Positions 19,097-26,258 of a DNA stretch of 64,000 nt are shown here, in pieces. A program made the translations under genes and the position numbers. The stretch comes from Acidipropionibacterium virtanenii (GTDB lineage Bacteria > Actinomycetota > Actinomycetes > Propionibacteriales > Propionibacteriaceae): contig NZ_CP025198.1 in assembly GCF_003325455.1 (NCBI RefSeq), positions 2,604,001 to 2,668,000 of the forward strand, written 5' to 3'. The notes beneath the pieces are model-generated. The model searched no databases. It was not told where the DNA came from and saw only the letters and a program-made list of their open reading frames with translations. The number at the start of each line of letters is the position of its first letter. The stretch's first letter is position 1.

Positions 19097-19348
19097 TCAG
19101 TCCTCCCGGTCCAGATCGTGAGTCTCGGTCCCGCCGGATCGAGCGCGCTCGTAGGCGTCGAGCAGCCGGCGGGCGTTGGCCGGGGAACGGAACAGATAGG
19201 CGGTCTCCTGCCAGGCCGTGTACTCGTCGGCCGGCATGAGGACGGCGTTGCCGTGCTTCGAGACGATCTCGACGGCGTCGCGGTCCTGGTTGACCCGCTC
19301 AATGAGAGGGAACAGGGTCCTACGCGCCTCAGAGGCCGACAGGGACAT
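19097..19348 (-). CDS. yefM: YefM/Phd-type antitoxin
   Basis: An 83-residue Phd/YefM antitoxin: N-terminal DNA-binding part MSLSASEARRTLFPLIERV, then AVEIVSKHGNAVLMPADEY, and an acidic, flexible C-terminal tail that would wrap the toxin. It precedes the toxin gene without a gap. The start at 19348 has a strong GGAGGTGAG site; longer in-frame starts run through the promoter. Such antitoxins repress their own promoter, and a candidate operator lies 30-50 bp upstream. Confidence 0.9.
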   Translation of the reverse strand: MSLSASEARRTLFPLIERVNQDRDAVEIVSKHGNAVLMPADEYTAWQETAYLFRSPANARRLLDAYERARSGGTETHDLDRED

Positions 19349-19365
19349 GAGACTCACCTCCATGA

Positions 19366-19635
19366 TCAGGACATCAACTGGTACAAGATTATGGTACTCC
19401 ACCATGACCACGACAGCCGTGTAGGACGAGTTCCGAGGTGGAATCGCCGGACCAGCTCCCCGCCAGGCTGCACGGCCGAGACCGGATGCTCGTTGCGGGC
19501 TGTCACCTGGTGCAGGGCACCCTTCGGTGTTCCGGCCAGGGGCTGAACGATGACGAGAGGGCGGTGCCGGATCTGTGCGATGACTTCGGCGGCGTGTGCG
19601 GCATCGCCGAGTACGAGACACAGACGGGCGACCAT
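19366..19635 (-). CDS. short hypothetical ORF, possibly a relic
   Basis: An 89-residue frame reading MVARLCLVLGDAAHAAEV then IAQIRHRPLVIVQPLAG. The first ~70 residues look protein-like, but the last ~20 (Trp/Ser-rich) run into the yefM promoter, suggesting the true end was lost. No family is recognised and no ribosome-binding site is evident. It overlaps nothing else and follows another broken frame. Confidence 0.3.
   Translation of the reverse strand: MVARLCLVLGDAAHAAEVIAQIRHRPLVIVQPLAGTPKGALHQVTARNEHPVSAVQPGGELVRRFHLGTRPTRLSWSWWSTIILYQLMS
19380..19397 (-). promoter_or_regulatory. candidate yefM-yoeB promoter/operator
   Basis: On the minus strand, the -10-like CATAAT (19388-19393) is flanked by two GTAC palindromic half-sites at 19381-19384 and 19394-19397. 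YefM proteins bind short GTAC-centred palindromes overlapping their own promoter, so the arrangement fits autorepression. Confidence 0.4.
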
Positions 19636-19657
19636 TCGACCGCAGCGGTCCCATCCG

Positions 19658-19972
19658 TCACTGATCTGACGCGGGAGAGGCGGATTCGTCCGTGGCGGCG
19701 GCGCCAGACTGGTCGATGTCGATCCCAAATCGGTCGAAGATCGTGTGCGAATCGCCGGCCCAGGACGTGATTTCGGGGACGAGGTCCGGTCGGATCAGGT
19801 TCATGAGCGCCTGCTGGTGGGCGATTACCGCGATCCAGCCACCGACCAGTCCCTCGAGGGACCACTGTTGTTCGCCGGTCGTGATGTGGTCGAGGATCGC
19901 GTGGGCGTCGTCCGTGTGGGCGATCTGGGAGTAGATCAGGGTCCCGGAAAAGTCGGTCAGTGTGTGGTGTGA
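19658..19972 (-). pseudogene. N-terminally truncated ORF next to the IS remnant
   Basis: An open frame of 104 codons with no usable start, reading LTDFSGTLIYSQIAHTDDA, later LEGLVGGWIAVIAHQQAL, and ending at a stop at 19658. Amino-acid composition is natural for a real protein, but there is no ATG or GTG before residue ~55 and the frame closes at a stop where the ISAs1 remnant begins. It looks like the 3' part of a gene cut by the insertion or an associated deletion. Family unknown. Confidence 0.35.
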
Positions 19973-20077
19973 CTAGGGGTTGAGCCGGGTTCGGCGTGTC
20001 ATGTGGGCGGGCGAGGCCATCCCGGATTGGATGGAAGTACCTCTACAATCCGTCCAGCCGTAAGGGCCCCGCCCGCG

Positions 20078-20767
20078 ATGCCACCCTCCCCCACAGCGCC
20101 GCCCTCACGCACGTCTGACACGCCCGCACCCGACCCCCGGCTGGCCGATCACCTGGCCCGTGTCCCCGATCCCCGGAAGGCCCGTGGCAGGCGTTACCCG
20201 TTGTCAGGACTCCTTCTGGTCGCCGTCTCAGCGGCGATGGCCGGCTGCCGGGGATTGGCCGCCACCGGCGAGTGGGCCGCCCGGCTGACCGTCGCTGCGC
20301 TGGCCGGGTTCGGACTGCGAGCGGCTCACGGCGAGTCGACCCTGCGCACACTGTTCTCTCGTATCGATGCCGCCGCCCTGGACGCCGAACTGTGCCTGTA
20401 CGCCTGGACCCGCACCACCACCATCGACGGGCGCCGGGTCATCGCGATCGAGCGGGTACCCTGCGGGGCTCCCGCTCAACCGTCGAGAAGGCCCGTCATC
20501 TGGTCGCCGGCCTCGATCACGCCTCCGGGACGGTGGTCGCCCAACAGGTGGTGGAGGCCAAGTCCACCCAGATCCCCGCGCTGCCCGCCATGATCGCCAC
20601 CCTGGGCCGGCGTGCCGCCGGTGCGGTGATCACCGCCGACGCCCTCCAGCACCTGGACCGCCTCGGCGACCGCGATCCTGGCCGCCGGGGCGGACTACCT
20701 GTTCACCGTCAAATCCAACCAGCCCACCTTGTTGAAGAGACTGGCCGAAGTCTCCCACGCTGAGTGA
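20078..20767 (+). pseudogene. ISAs1-family transposase, frameshifted and truncated
   Basis: The N-terminal domain is intact in one frame (DHLARVPDPRKARGRRYPL, GCRGLAATGEW, HGESTLRTLFSRID, TTTIDGRRVIAIE). Near 20445-20456 the frame shifts: the next part (STVEKARHLVAGLDHASG, then EIPALR-like QIPALPAMIATL and VITADAL) continues in another frame, and near 20664-20670 a second shift restores the first frame (GADYLFTVKSNQPTLLKRL). A stop at 20765 ends it at about 230 residues against roughly 370-400 for intact ISAs1 transposases, so the last part is missing. Terminal repeats were not found. Certainly non-functional. Confidence 0.85.
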
Positions 20768-20893
20768 CGATGGCCAGAGATCGACACTGGGCGATGACAC
20801 ATATGGGTGCTTCCGTGCACACCACGCGCTCGAGGCACCTCCGGAGATGTGCCTCGAATCGTCATCTGAGCCTGCAATGACGCCATCTGCTGG

Positions 20894-20966
20894 AGCCTGT
20901 GACAGGAATCGAACCCGCGACCATCGCTTTACAAGAGCGGCGCTCTACCAACTGAGCTACACAGGC
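20894..20966 (-). tRNA. tRNA-Thr (anticodon TGT)
   Basis: A 73-nt cloverleaf on the minus strand: acceptor GCCTGTG pairs with CACAGGC, D arm GCTCAGTTGGTAGAGC, anticodon loop CTTGTAA with anticodon TGT (reads ACA), and T loop GTTCGAATC. CCA is not encoded. Its 3' end faces the accessory island at lower coordinates, the usual orientation for integration at a tRNA gene. Confidence 0.92.
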
Positions 20967-21035
20967 GCAGCCCCGCGGGGCCACGTCACATTCTGGCAGG
21001 CCGACGCCGGGCTGGGAAATCCGTCATGCCGCCGT

Positions 21036-21809
21036 TCAGCGGACGGCGTCGATCAGTTCCTGCCTGGCGCCGACCATCGACGGTCCGTACCAGGCGAGCC
21101 TCTGCCCGTCGACCAGCCTCACATCGGCGCCCGGGAAGGCCTCGGGGCCGTCGTCGGCGGTGAAGTGGTAGGGCTCGTCGGGCAGCACGATCCGGTCGGC
21201 GCCCAGCCCCCGCAGCACCTCCAGGTCCACGTGCGGGTAGCGGGTGCCGTCGTCGGGCAGATCCACCAGTTCGACCCCGCAGTGATGCAGCAGGTCGGCG
21301 ATATATGTCGCCGGCCCGGCGCACATCCAGGGATCCCGCCAGATGGGGACGATAGCGGTCAGCACCGGTTCAGGGGCCGGGGCGCTCCACTCTGCACGCG
21401 CCTGCCCCAGCCAGTCGGGCTCGGCCAACCCGATCGCCTCCCGGAGCAGCCGGGCAAGGCTGGCCACTGCGTCCTCGGCCCCGTCGATGCTCGTCACCCA
21501 CACCGCCAGGCCGGCCTCGCGTAGGGCGTCGACGTCGAACTGCCGGTTCTCCTCTCGGTTGGCGACGATGAGGTCGGGCTCCAGGGCAGCGACAGCCTCG
21601 CGGTTCGGGTTCTTGGTGCCCCGCACCCGGGCCACCGGGTGCCCGGCGCGCTCCTGGATGTCCGTGGGCCGGACGCACCAGTCGGTGCACCCCACCAGTG
21701 TCTGCGGGCAGGTCAGCGCGATCGCCTCCGTGATGGAGGGCACCAGGCTCACGATGCGCCTGGCAGGCTTGTTGAGTTCGACAGGAGTTCCGAGGTCGTC
21801 GAGGATCAC
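21036..21809 (-). CDS. BtuF-like helical-backbone metal-receptor protein, no signal peptide
   Basis: A 257-residue periplasmic-binding-like protein: RIVSLVPSITEAIALTCPQ is the usual start of BtuF/FecB domains, followed by NREAVAALEPDLIVANREEN and a C-terminal lobe ending YGPSMVGARQELIDAV. Such domains bind corrinoids or iron chelates for ABC uptake. There is no signal peptide or lipobox, and the GTG start at 21809 overlaps the cobS stop (GTGA), so the protein appears cytoplasmic. As the last gene of cobT-cobU-cobS it may bind a corrinoid inside the cell; this is inference. Confidence 0.75.
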   Translation of the reverse strand: MILDDLGTPVELNKPARRIVSLVPSITEAIALTCPQTLVGCTDWCVRPTDIQERAGHPVARVRGTKNPNREAVAALEPDLIVANREENRQFDVDALREAGLAVWVTSIDGAEDAVASLARLLREAIGLAEPDWLGQARAEWSAPAPEPVLTAIVPIWRDPWMCAGPATYIADLLHHCGVELVDLPDDGTRYPHVDLEVLRGLGADRIVLPDEPYHFTADDGPEAFPGADVRLVDGQRLAWYGPSMVGARQELIDAVR

Positions 21810-22759
21810 GGTCCCCACAGTAGGGCCGCACCGATGGCCATCAGCGCCCAGGCGACGCACTGCGTCGTCTCGTTGAGGGAGCCGAAGGTGTCTCCGGTCA
21901 TCCCGCCGAGTCGCCGGATCAGATGCCGCGACCAGACCTGCGCCCAGCCCAGCGCCAACGCGCATGCCGCGACGACCAGCACCGCGCCGGCCCAGCCGGC
22001 GACCAGCCAGCCCAGGCCGGCCCACACCACGCCGAGCACGGCAAGGTTCAGAGCCGCGGCGCGGGGAGCCGTCACCCCGGCGACCAGCGACCCGAATCCG
22101 CCGGGTCGGGCGCACGGCACGCTCGGCAGGGTGGCCAGCAGGATCGATGCACGCCCGACGGCTGGGCCCACCAGGATCAGCAGGCCGAACCGCCACCAGG
22201 CCCCGGCTCCGAGGCCGGCTGAGGTGGCGGTGAGGCTGGTCAAAGATCCCAGGTCGATGAGCAGCACCATGAGCAGGCTGATGACGCCCATCGGCCCGAT
22301 GTCGGACTGCTTCATGATGGTCAGCGCCTGTTCGGCCGGCTTGCGCGAGGACAGCCCGTCGGCGGTGTCGGCGACCCCGTCGAGATGGAATCCGCCGGTC
22401 GCCCCGGCCAACCAGCCCAGGGCCAGCACGCCGGCCAGCCAGGATCCGGCGCCGGCGGCCAGTACTCCCCCGGCGACCAGTCCGGCGACGACGCCCAGCA
22501 GCATGCCCATCCAGGGGAAGGCACGGATAGCCCGGGTGGCGATCCGCCTGTCGATATTCGGCAGCACCGGCGCGGGGATGATCGAGAACAGCGCGAATGC
22601 CGACACGATGCCCAGCAGCGGTCCGGGGATGCGGGCCGGCCTCGGCCTCTCGATGCGGTGGGTGGGCTCATCGATGCGGCGGGTCGGTTCCGCGTTGACG
22701 TCCTCGACGGCCTGCCAGGCCGATTCGTGGTCGTCGCGGTTGCTGCTGTGAGAAGTCAT
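21806..22759 (-). CDS. cobS: adenosylcobinamide-GDP ribazoletransferase
   Basis: A 317-residue integral membrane enzyme joining adenosylcobinamide-GDP and alpha-ribazole (or its phosphate) to give adenosylcobalamin (phosphate). HLDGVADTADGL is the family signature; multiple hydrophobic helices follow. About 45 extra polar residues precede the usual N-terminus (PLLGIVSAFALFSIIP). ATG at 22759 overlaps the cobU stop. Part of the riboswitch-controlled cobT-cobU-cobS-btuF-like operon. Confidence 0.93.
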   Translation of the reverse strand: MTSHSSNRDDHESAWQAVEDVNAEPTRRIDEPTHRIERPRPARIPGPLLGIVSAFALFSIIPAPVLPNIDRRIATRAIRAFPWMGMLLGVVAGLVAGGVLAAGAGSWLAGVLALGWLAGATGGFHLDGVADTADGLSSRKPAEQALTIMKQSDIGPMGVISLLMVLLIDLGSLTSLTATSAGLGAGAWWRFGLLILVGPAVGRASILLATLPSVPCARPGGFGSLVAGVTAPRAAALNLAVLGVVWAGLGWLVAGWAGAVLVVAACALALGWAQVWSRHLIRRLGGMTGDTFGSLNETTQCVAWALMAIGAALLWGP

Positions 22760-23322
22760 GCCCACCTCTTCGCGATGCCGGCCACACACACCCACACCTC
22801 GTCGCAGGCCCCCGCGACGGCGGCGTTGAGCCGGCCGAGTTCATCGCGGAACATCCGTCCTGACGCCGTCTCCGGGACGACCCCCATACCCACCTCGTTG
22901 GAGACCAGCACGACCTCGCGGGTGGTGCGGCCGACGGCGTCGACCAGCTCGTCGACGCGGGAGCGCAGAGACTCCTGCCACCCGTCCTCCCCGGTCCAGG
23001 CGCCGACCTCGTCGAGGATTCTGGTGATCCACACGCCCAGGCAGTCGACCAGCACCGGCGAGTCCTTGCGGTCGAGCAGTACGGCGGCGATGTCGAGGGT
23101 CTCGACGGTCGTCCAGGACTCCGGACGCCGGGCCCGGTGGATCCGGATCCTCTCCTCCCACTCGGGGTCGTCGGGATTGCGGGCCGAGGTGGCCACGTAG
23201 GTCACCTCGGGGAACCTGGAGACCCGGCTCTCGGCCCAGGTGGACTTGCCCGAGCGGGCCCCTCCCAGGACGATCGCGCGCACCGGACGCGCGTCGACGG
23301 GAGTCGGCTTGAACACAGTCAC
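22756..23322 (-). CDS. cobU: adenosylcobinamide kinase / guanylyltransferase
   Basis: A 188-residue bifunctional enzyme that phosphorylates adenosylcobinamide and transfers GMP to it. P-loop VLGGARSGKSTWAE near residue 18, TYVATSARNPDDPEW, and PVLVDCLGVWITRIL are typical of CobU. Start overlaps the cobT stop and its end overlaps cobS, so the three are translationally coupled. A few residues longer than E. coli CobU at the N-terminus. Confidence 0.95.
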   Translation of the reverse strand: MTVFKPTPVDARPVRAIVLGGARSGKSTWAESRVSRFPEVTYVATSARNPDDPEWEERIRIHRARRPESWTTVETLDIAAVLLDRKDSPVLVDCLGVWITRILDEVGAWTGEDGWQESLRSRVDELVDAVGRTTREVVLVSNEVGMGVVPETASGRMFRDELGRLNAAVAGACDEVWVCVAGIAKRWA

Positions 23323-24476
23323 CGCGACGCCCCCTCCTCGATCCGGTCCGCCTCATCGGCCGGCAGGTCGATCTCGCCGGTGACCTTGATGTCGGTGACC
23401 GCGGCGTCCTCGAAGGTCGCCATCTCGTTGAGGATGTGCGCGGCGGCCTGGATGATCGGCAGCGCGAGCACCGCGCCGGTGCCCTCCCCCAGCCGCAGAC
23501 CCAGATCCAGCAGGGCCGGCAGCCCCAGCCTCTCCAGGGCCGCGGTGATGCCGGGTTCGGCTCCGGCATGGCCGGGCACCAGGAAGTCGGCGGCGTCGGG
23601 GGCGATGGCGATGGCCAGCAGGGCCGAGGAGCAGGCGATGACGCCGTCGATGACCACCGGTACCCGATGGGCCGCGGCGCCCAGCACCAGTCCGGCCATC
23701 GCGGCGTGCTCGAATCCGCCCACCTTGGTGAGCGCGCCGACCGGATCGGCGGCGTCGGGACGGTTGACGTCGAGGGCCTGTTGGATGACGGAGATCTTGT
23801 GGGCCTGACGCCGGCTGTCGGCGCCGGCTCCGCGCCCGGTCACCGCGTCGACGGGGAGCCCGGTGAACAGGGAGATGAGGGCTGCGGCGGGGGTGGTGTT
23901 GGCGATCCCCATCTCGCCGGTGATCAGGATGTCGGCGCCCTGGGCGACGGCCTCGTCGGCCGTCTCGATGCCCACCTCAAGGGCACGGATCGCCTCGTCG
24001 AGGGTCATCGCGGGGCCCTGCGAGATGTCGTCGGTGGAGCGGCGCACATTACGGTCCCGCACCCCGCTGCCGGCCGGCAGCGCAGTGGCCACACCGACGT
24101 CGGTGACCCACACCCGGGCGCCCATCTGGGCCGACAGGACGCTGATGCCGGCGCCGCCGGCAGCCATATTGCCGGCCATCTGGGCGGTGATCTCCTGAGG
24201 ATCCGGGGAGACGCCCTGAGCCCAGACGCCGTGGTCGCCGGCGAACAGGCCGACCACCGGATGCGAGGGCACCGGCACGGGCAGCTGCGAGCTCATCCCG
24301 GCGAGCCGGATCGACAGCGCCTCCAGCTGCCCCAGCGAACCCTCGGGCTTGGTGAGGATCTGCTGGCGGTCATGGGCCGCGGCGAGAGCCTGCGGGTCGG
24401 CGGGCCTGATCGCCGTGACGGTCCGAGCGAGAAGGGAGTCGGGCGCCAGGGCGCCGGGAAGTCGGGGGTCGGCCAT
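23319..24476 (-). CDS. cobT: nicotinate-nucleotide-dimethylbenzimidazole phosphoribosyltransferase
   Basis: A 385-residue enzyme that activates 5,6-dimethylbenzimidazole to alpha-ribazole 5'-phosphate. Motifs include KPEGSLGQLE, FAGDHGVWAQGVS and LRLGEGTGAVLAL, the last carrying the catalytic Glu. The ATG at 24476, with AGGAGA upstream, was chosen over a longer frame that runs into the riboswitch. First gene of its operon; a cobalamin riboswitch lies about 110 bp upstream. Confidence 0.95.
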   Translation of the reverse strand: MADPRLPGALAPDSLLARTVTAIRPADPQALAAAHDRQQILTKPEGSLGQLEALSIRLAGMSSQLPVPVPSHPVVGLFAGDHGVWAQGVSPDPQEITAQMAGNMAAGGAGISVLSAQMGARVWVTDVGVATALPAGSGVRDRNVRRSTDDISQGPAMTLDEAIRALEVGIETADEAVAQGADILITGEMGIANTTPAAALISLFTGLPVDAVTGRGAGADSRRQAHKISVIQQALDVNRPDAADPVGALTKVGGFEHAAMAGLVLGAAAHRVPVVIDGVIACSSALLAIAIAPDAADFLVPGHAGAEPGITAALERLGLPALLDLGLRLGEGTGAVLALPIIQAAAHILNEMATFEDAAVTDIKVTGEIDLPADEADRIEEGASR

Positions 24477-24584
24477 GCTGGAATCTCCTGATCCCGGGCA
24501 CGCGGCCCGACGTCCGGAACCCTGTGTCCTCGCAGGATCCGGCATCGTGGAGGCCAAGCACCCGAATGCTCGTCGGACTCCGGT

Positions 24585-24710
24585 CGGAGCCCGCGGCCCC
24601 CGGCGATGATCTGGCTCGCGCATCAGCGCTCACAGTGGCGGGACCGCCCCGGACCTGGCGGGCAGAGCCCGCCGCACCGGTGTTCCACCTGGGACCGCCG
24701 ACGATTCTCC
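24585..24710 (-). ncRNA. cobalamin riboswitch before cobT
   Basis: The minus strand contains CGGTCCCGCCACTGTGAG (core at about 24629-24645), preceded by GGTGGAACACCGG and a GC-rich stem and followed by GCGAGCCAGAT, the B12-box region. These are the conserved core elements of cobalamin riboswitches. Boundaries are approximate. It should repress cobT-cobU-cobS-btuF-like when adenosylcobalamin is plentiful. Confidence 0.85.
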
Positions 24711-24732
24711 CACATGCTGGTTGGATGGCGTC

Positions 24733-25470
24733 ATGGACGTCCTCGTACTCGGCGGCACCGGTCGTGCCCGGCGCCTCGCCCAAGAATTGGTGGATCGGCG
24801 GATCGACGTCGTCACCTCGCTGGCCGGGGTGACGGCGTCGCGAAGCCCCGTACCGGGAGCCGTGCGCGTCGGCGGCTTCGGCGGGGTGGAGGGGCTGTCC
24901 GCGTTCCTCCGGGAGAACCGGGTGCGGGCCGTGGTGGACGCCACCCACCCGTTCGCCGGGACGATGAGCGATCATGCCGCCCGGGCCGCCGCACAGGTCG
25001 GCCTGCCGCTGCTGCGTCTGAAGGCCCCCAGCTGGCGGGGCCTCGACGATGCCCGGAACTGGACGTGGGTGGCCGGCCACCAGGATGCGGCGCAGGCCGC
25101 CCGGGAGGCCGGCGGCCGGGTGCTGCTGACGGTCGGACGCCAGCCGGTTCCCCACTATCTGGCCGCCCTGGCGGACCGCAGTGTCATCGCGCGGTGCATC
25201 GACGCCCCCGACGTGCGGCTGCCGCTGTCGTGGACAGTGCTGCGCGACCGAGGCCCTTTCGGGCTGGAGGCCGAGCGGGCCCTGCTGGCCGGCGTGGACG
25301 TCCTGGTCTCGAAGGACTCGGGGGGCTCTGAACCGGATCCGAAACTGGTGGCCGCCGGGGAGCTCGGCACCGCCGTGGTGATGATTTCCAGGCCGCCGGC
25401 ACCGGCCTACGGCGAGGAGGTTCCCGAGGTGGCCGAGGCGTTGGACCGTCTGGTCGCCGCCATCGTCTAG
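24733..25470 (+). CDS. cobK: precorrin-6A/cobalt-precorrin-6A reductase
   Basis: A 245-residue NADPH-dependent reductase (CobK/CbiJ). N-terminal nucleotide motif VLVLGGTGRARRLA, then VVDATHPFAGTMSDHA and GGRVLLTVGRQPV are characteristic. It catalyses reduction of the macrocycle before CbiE/CbiT methylation and decarboxylation. The ATG at 24733 is the normal family start. It is the only plus-strand gene here, divergent from cobT, and its last 4 bp overlap the convergent cobA stop. No riboswitch faces it. Confidence 0.92.
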   Translation: MDVLVLGGTGRARRLAQELVDRRIDVVTSLAGVTASRSPVPGAVRVGGFGGVEGLSAFLRENRVRAVVDATHPFAGTMSDHAARAAAQVGLPLLRLKAPSWRGLDDARNWTWVAGHQDAAQAAREAGGRVLLTVGRQPVPHYLAALADRSVIARCIDAPDVRLPLSWTVLRDRGPFGLEAERALLAGVDVLVSKDSGGSEPDPKLVAAGELGTAVVMISRPPAPAYGEEVPEVAEALDRLVAAIV

Positions 25471-26258
25471 TGGTCGGAGGGGCGACGCTCCTCGGCCTCG
25501 GTGTGGTCCAGATCCAGCCCGGCGACGTCCCCGACCACCGTGATCGCGGGGGGCCGCACGCCGGCCTCGGCCATCGCGTTGGCCACCTCGGCCAGGGTGG
25601 TGGTGAGCACGGACTGGTCGGGCAGGGAGGCCTGGCGGATCACCGCGACCGGGGTGTCGGCGGCCAGCCCTCCGCCCATCAGGTCCGACGAGATCTGCTT
25701 GATGTGCGCCACACCCATGAGGATCACCAGGGTGGTGCCGCATTGGGCGAGCCGGCCCCAGTCGAGTTCGGAGCGTGAGTCGCCGGGGGCCACGTGGCCG
25801 GACACGACGGTGAATCCCTGCACCATGTGGCGGTGGGTCAGCGGGATCCCGGCGAGCTCCGGACCGGCCACTGACGACGTCACCCCGGGGATGATGCGCA
25901 CCGGCACCCCGGCGGCGGCGCAGGCCTGCCACTCCTCCCCGCCGCGCCCGAAAACGAAGGAGTCCCCGCCCTTGAGCCGGACCACCTTCTCACCGGCCCG
26001 GGCGTGCTCGACGAGCAGTTCGTTGATCCGCTCCTGGGGGACGTACTCACCGCCGGGAACCTTGCCCACCCGGATCTTCTCGGCCTCGGGCGCCTCTTCG
26101 AGAACGGCCAGCGGGGCGAGCCGGTCGTAGAGGATGACGTCTGCCTGGCGCACCGCCTGGAGCCCGGCGAGGGTCAGCAGGCCGGGATCTCCGGGGCCGC
26201 CGCCCACCAGGGTGACGGTGCCGGGCACCAGGTCGGGGGCATACCGGGGGACGGTCAT
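25467..26258 (-). CDS. cobA: uroporphyrinogen-III C-methyltransferase
   Basis: A 263-residue SAM-dependent methyltransferase that makes precorrin-2 by methylating C2 and C7 of uroporphyrinogen III. GGGPGDPGLLTLAG (SAM loop), ILYDRL, VRLKGGDSFVFGRGGEE and AGIPLTHR are family hallmarks. No CysG-like N-terminal domain is attached; the precorrin-2 dehydrogenase is instead fused to CbiX elsewhere in this locus. Start overlaps the end of the CobB-aminotransferase gene by 4 bp. Confidence 0.95.
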   Translation of the reverse strand: MTVPRYAPDLVPGTVTLVGGGPGDPGLLTLAGLQAVRQADVILYDRLAPLAVLEEAPEAEKIRVGKVPGGEYVPQERINELLVEHARAGEKVVRLKGGDSFVFGRGGEEWQACAAAGVPVRIIPGVTSSVAGPELAGIPLTHRHMVQGFTVVSGHVAPGDSRSELDWGRLAQCGTTLVILMGVAHIKQISSDLMGGGLAADTPVAVIRQASLPDQSVLTTTLAEVANAMAEAGVRPPAITVVGDVAGLDLDHTEAEERRPSDH

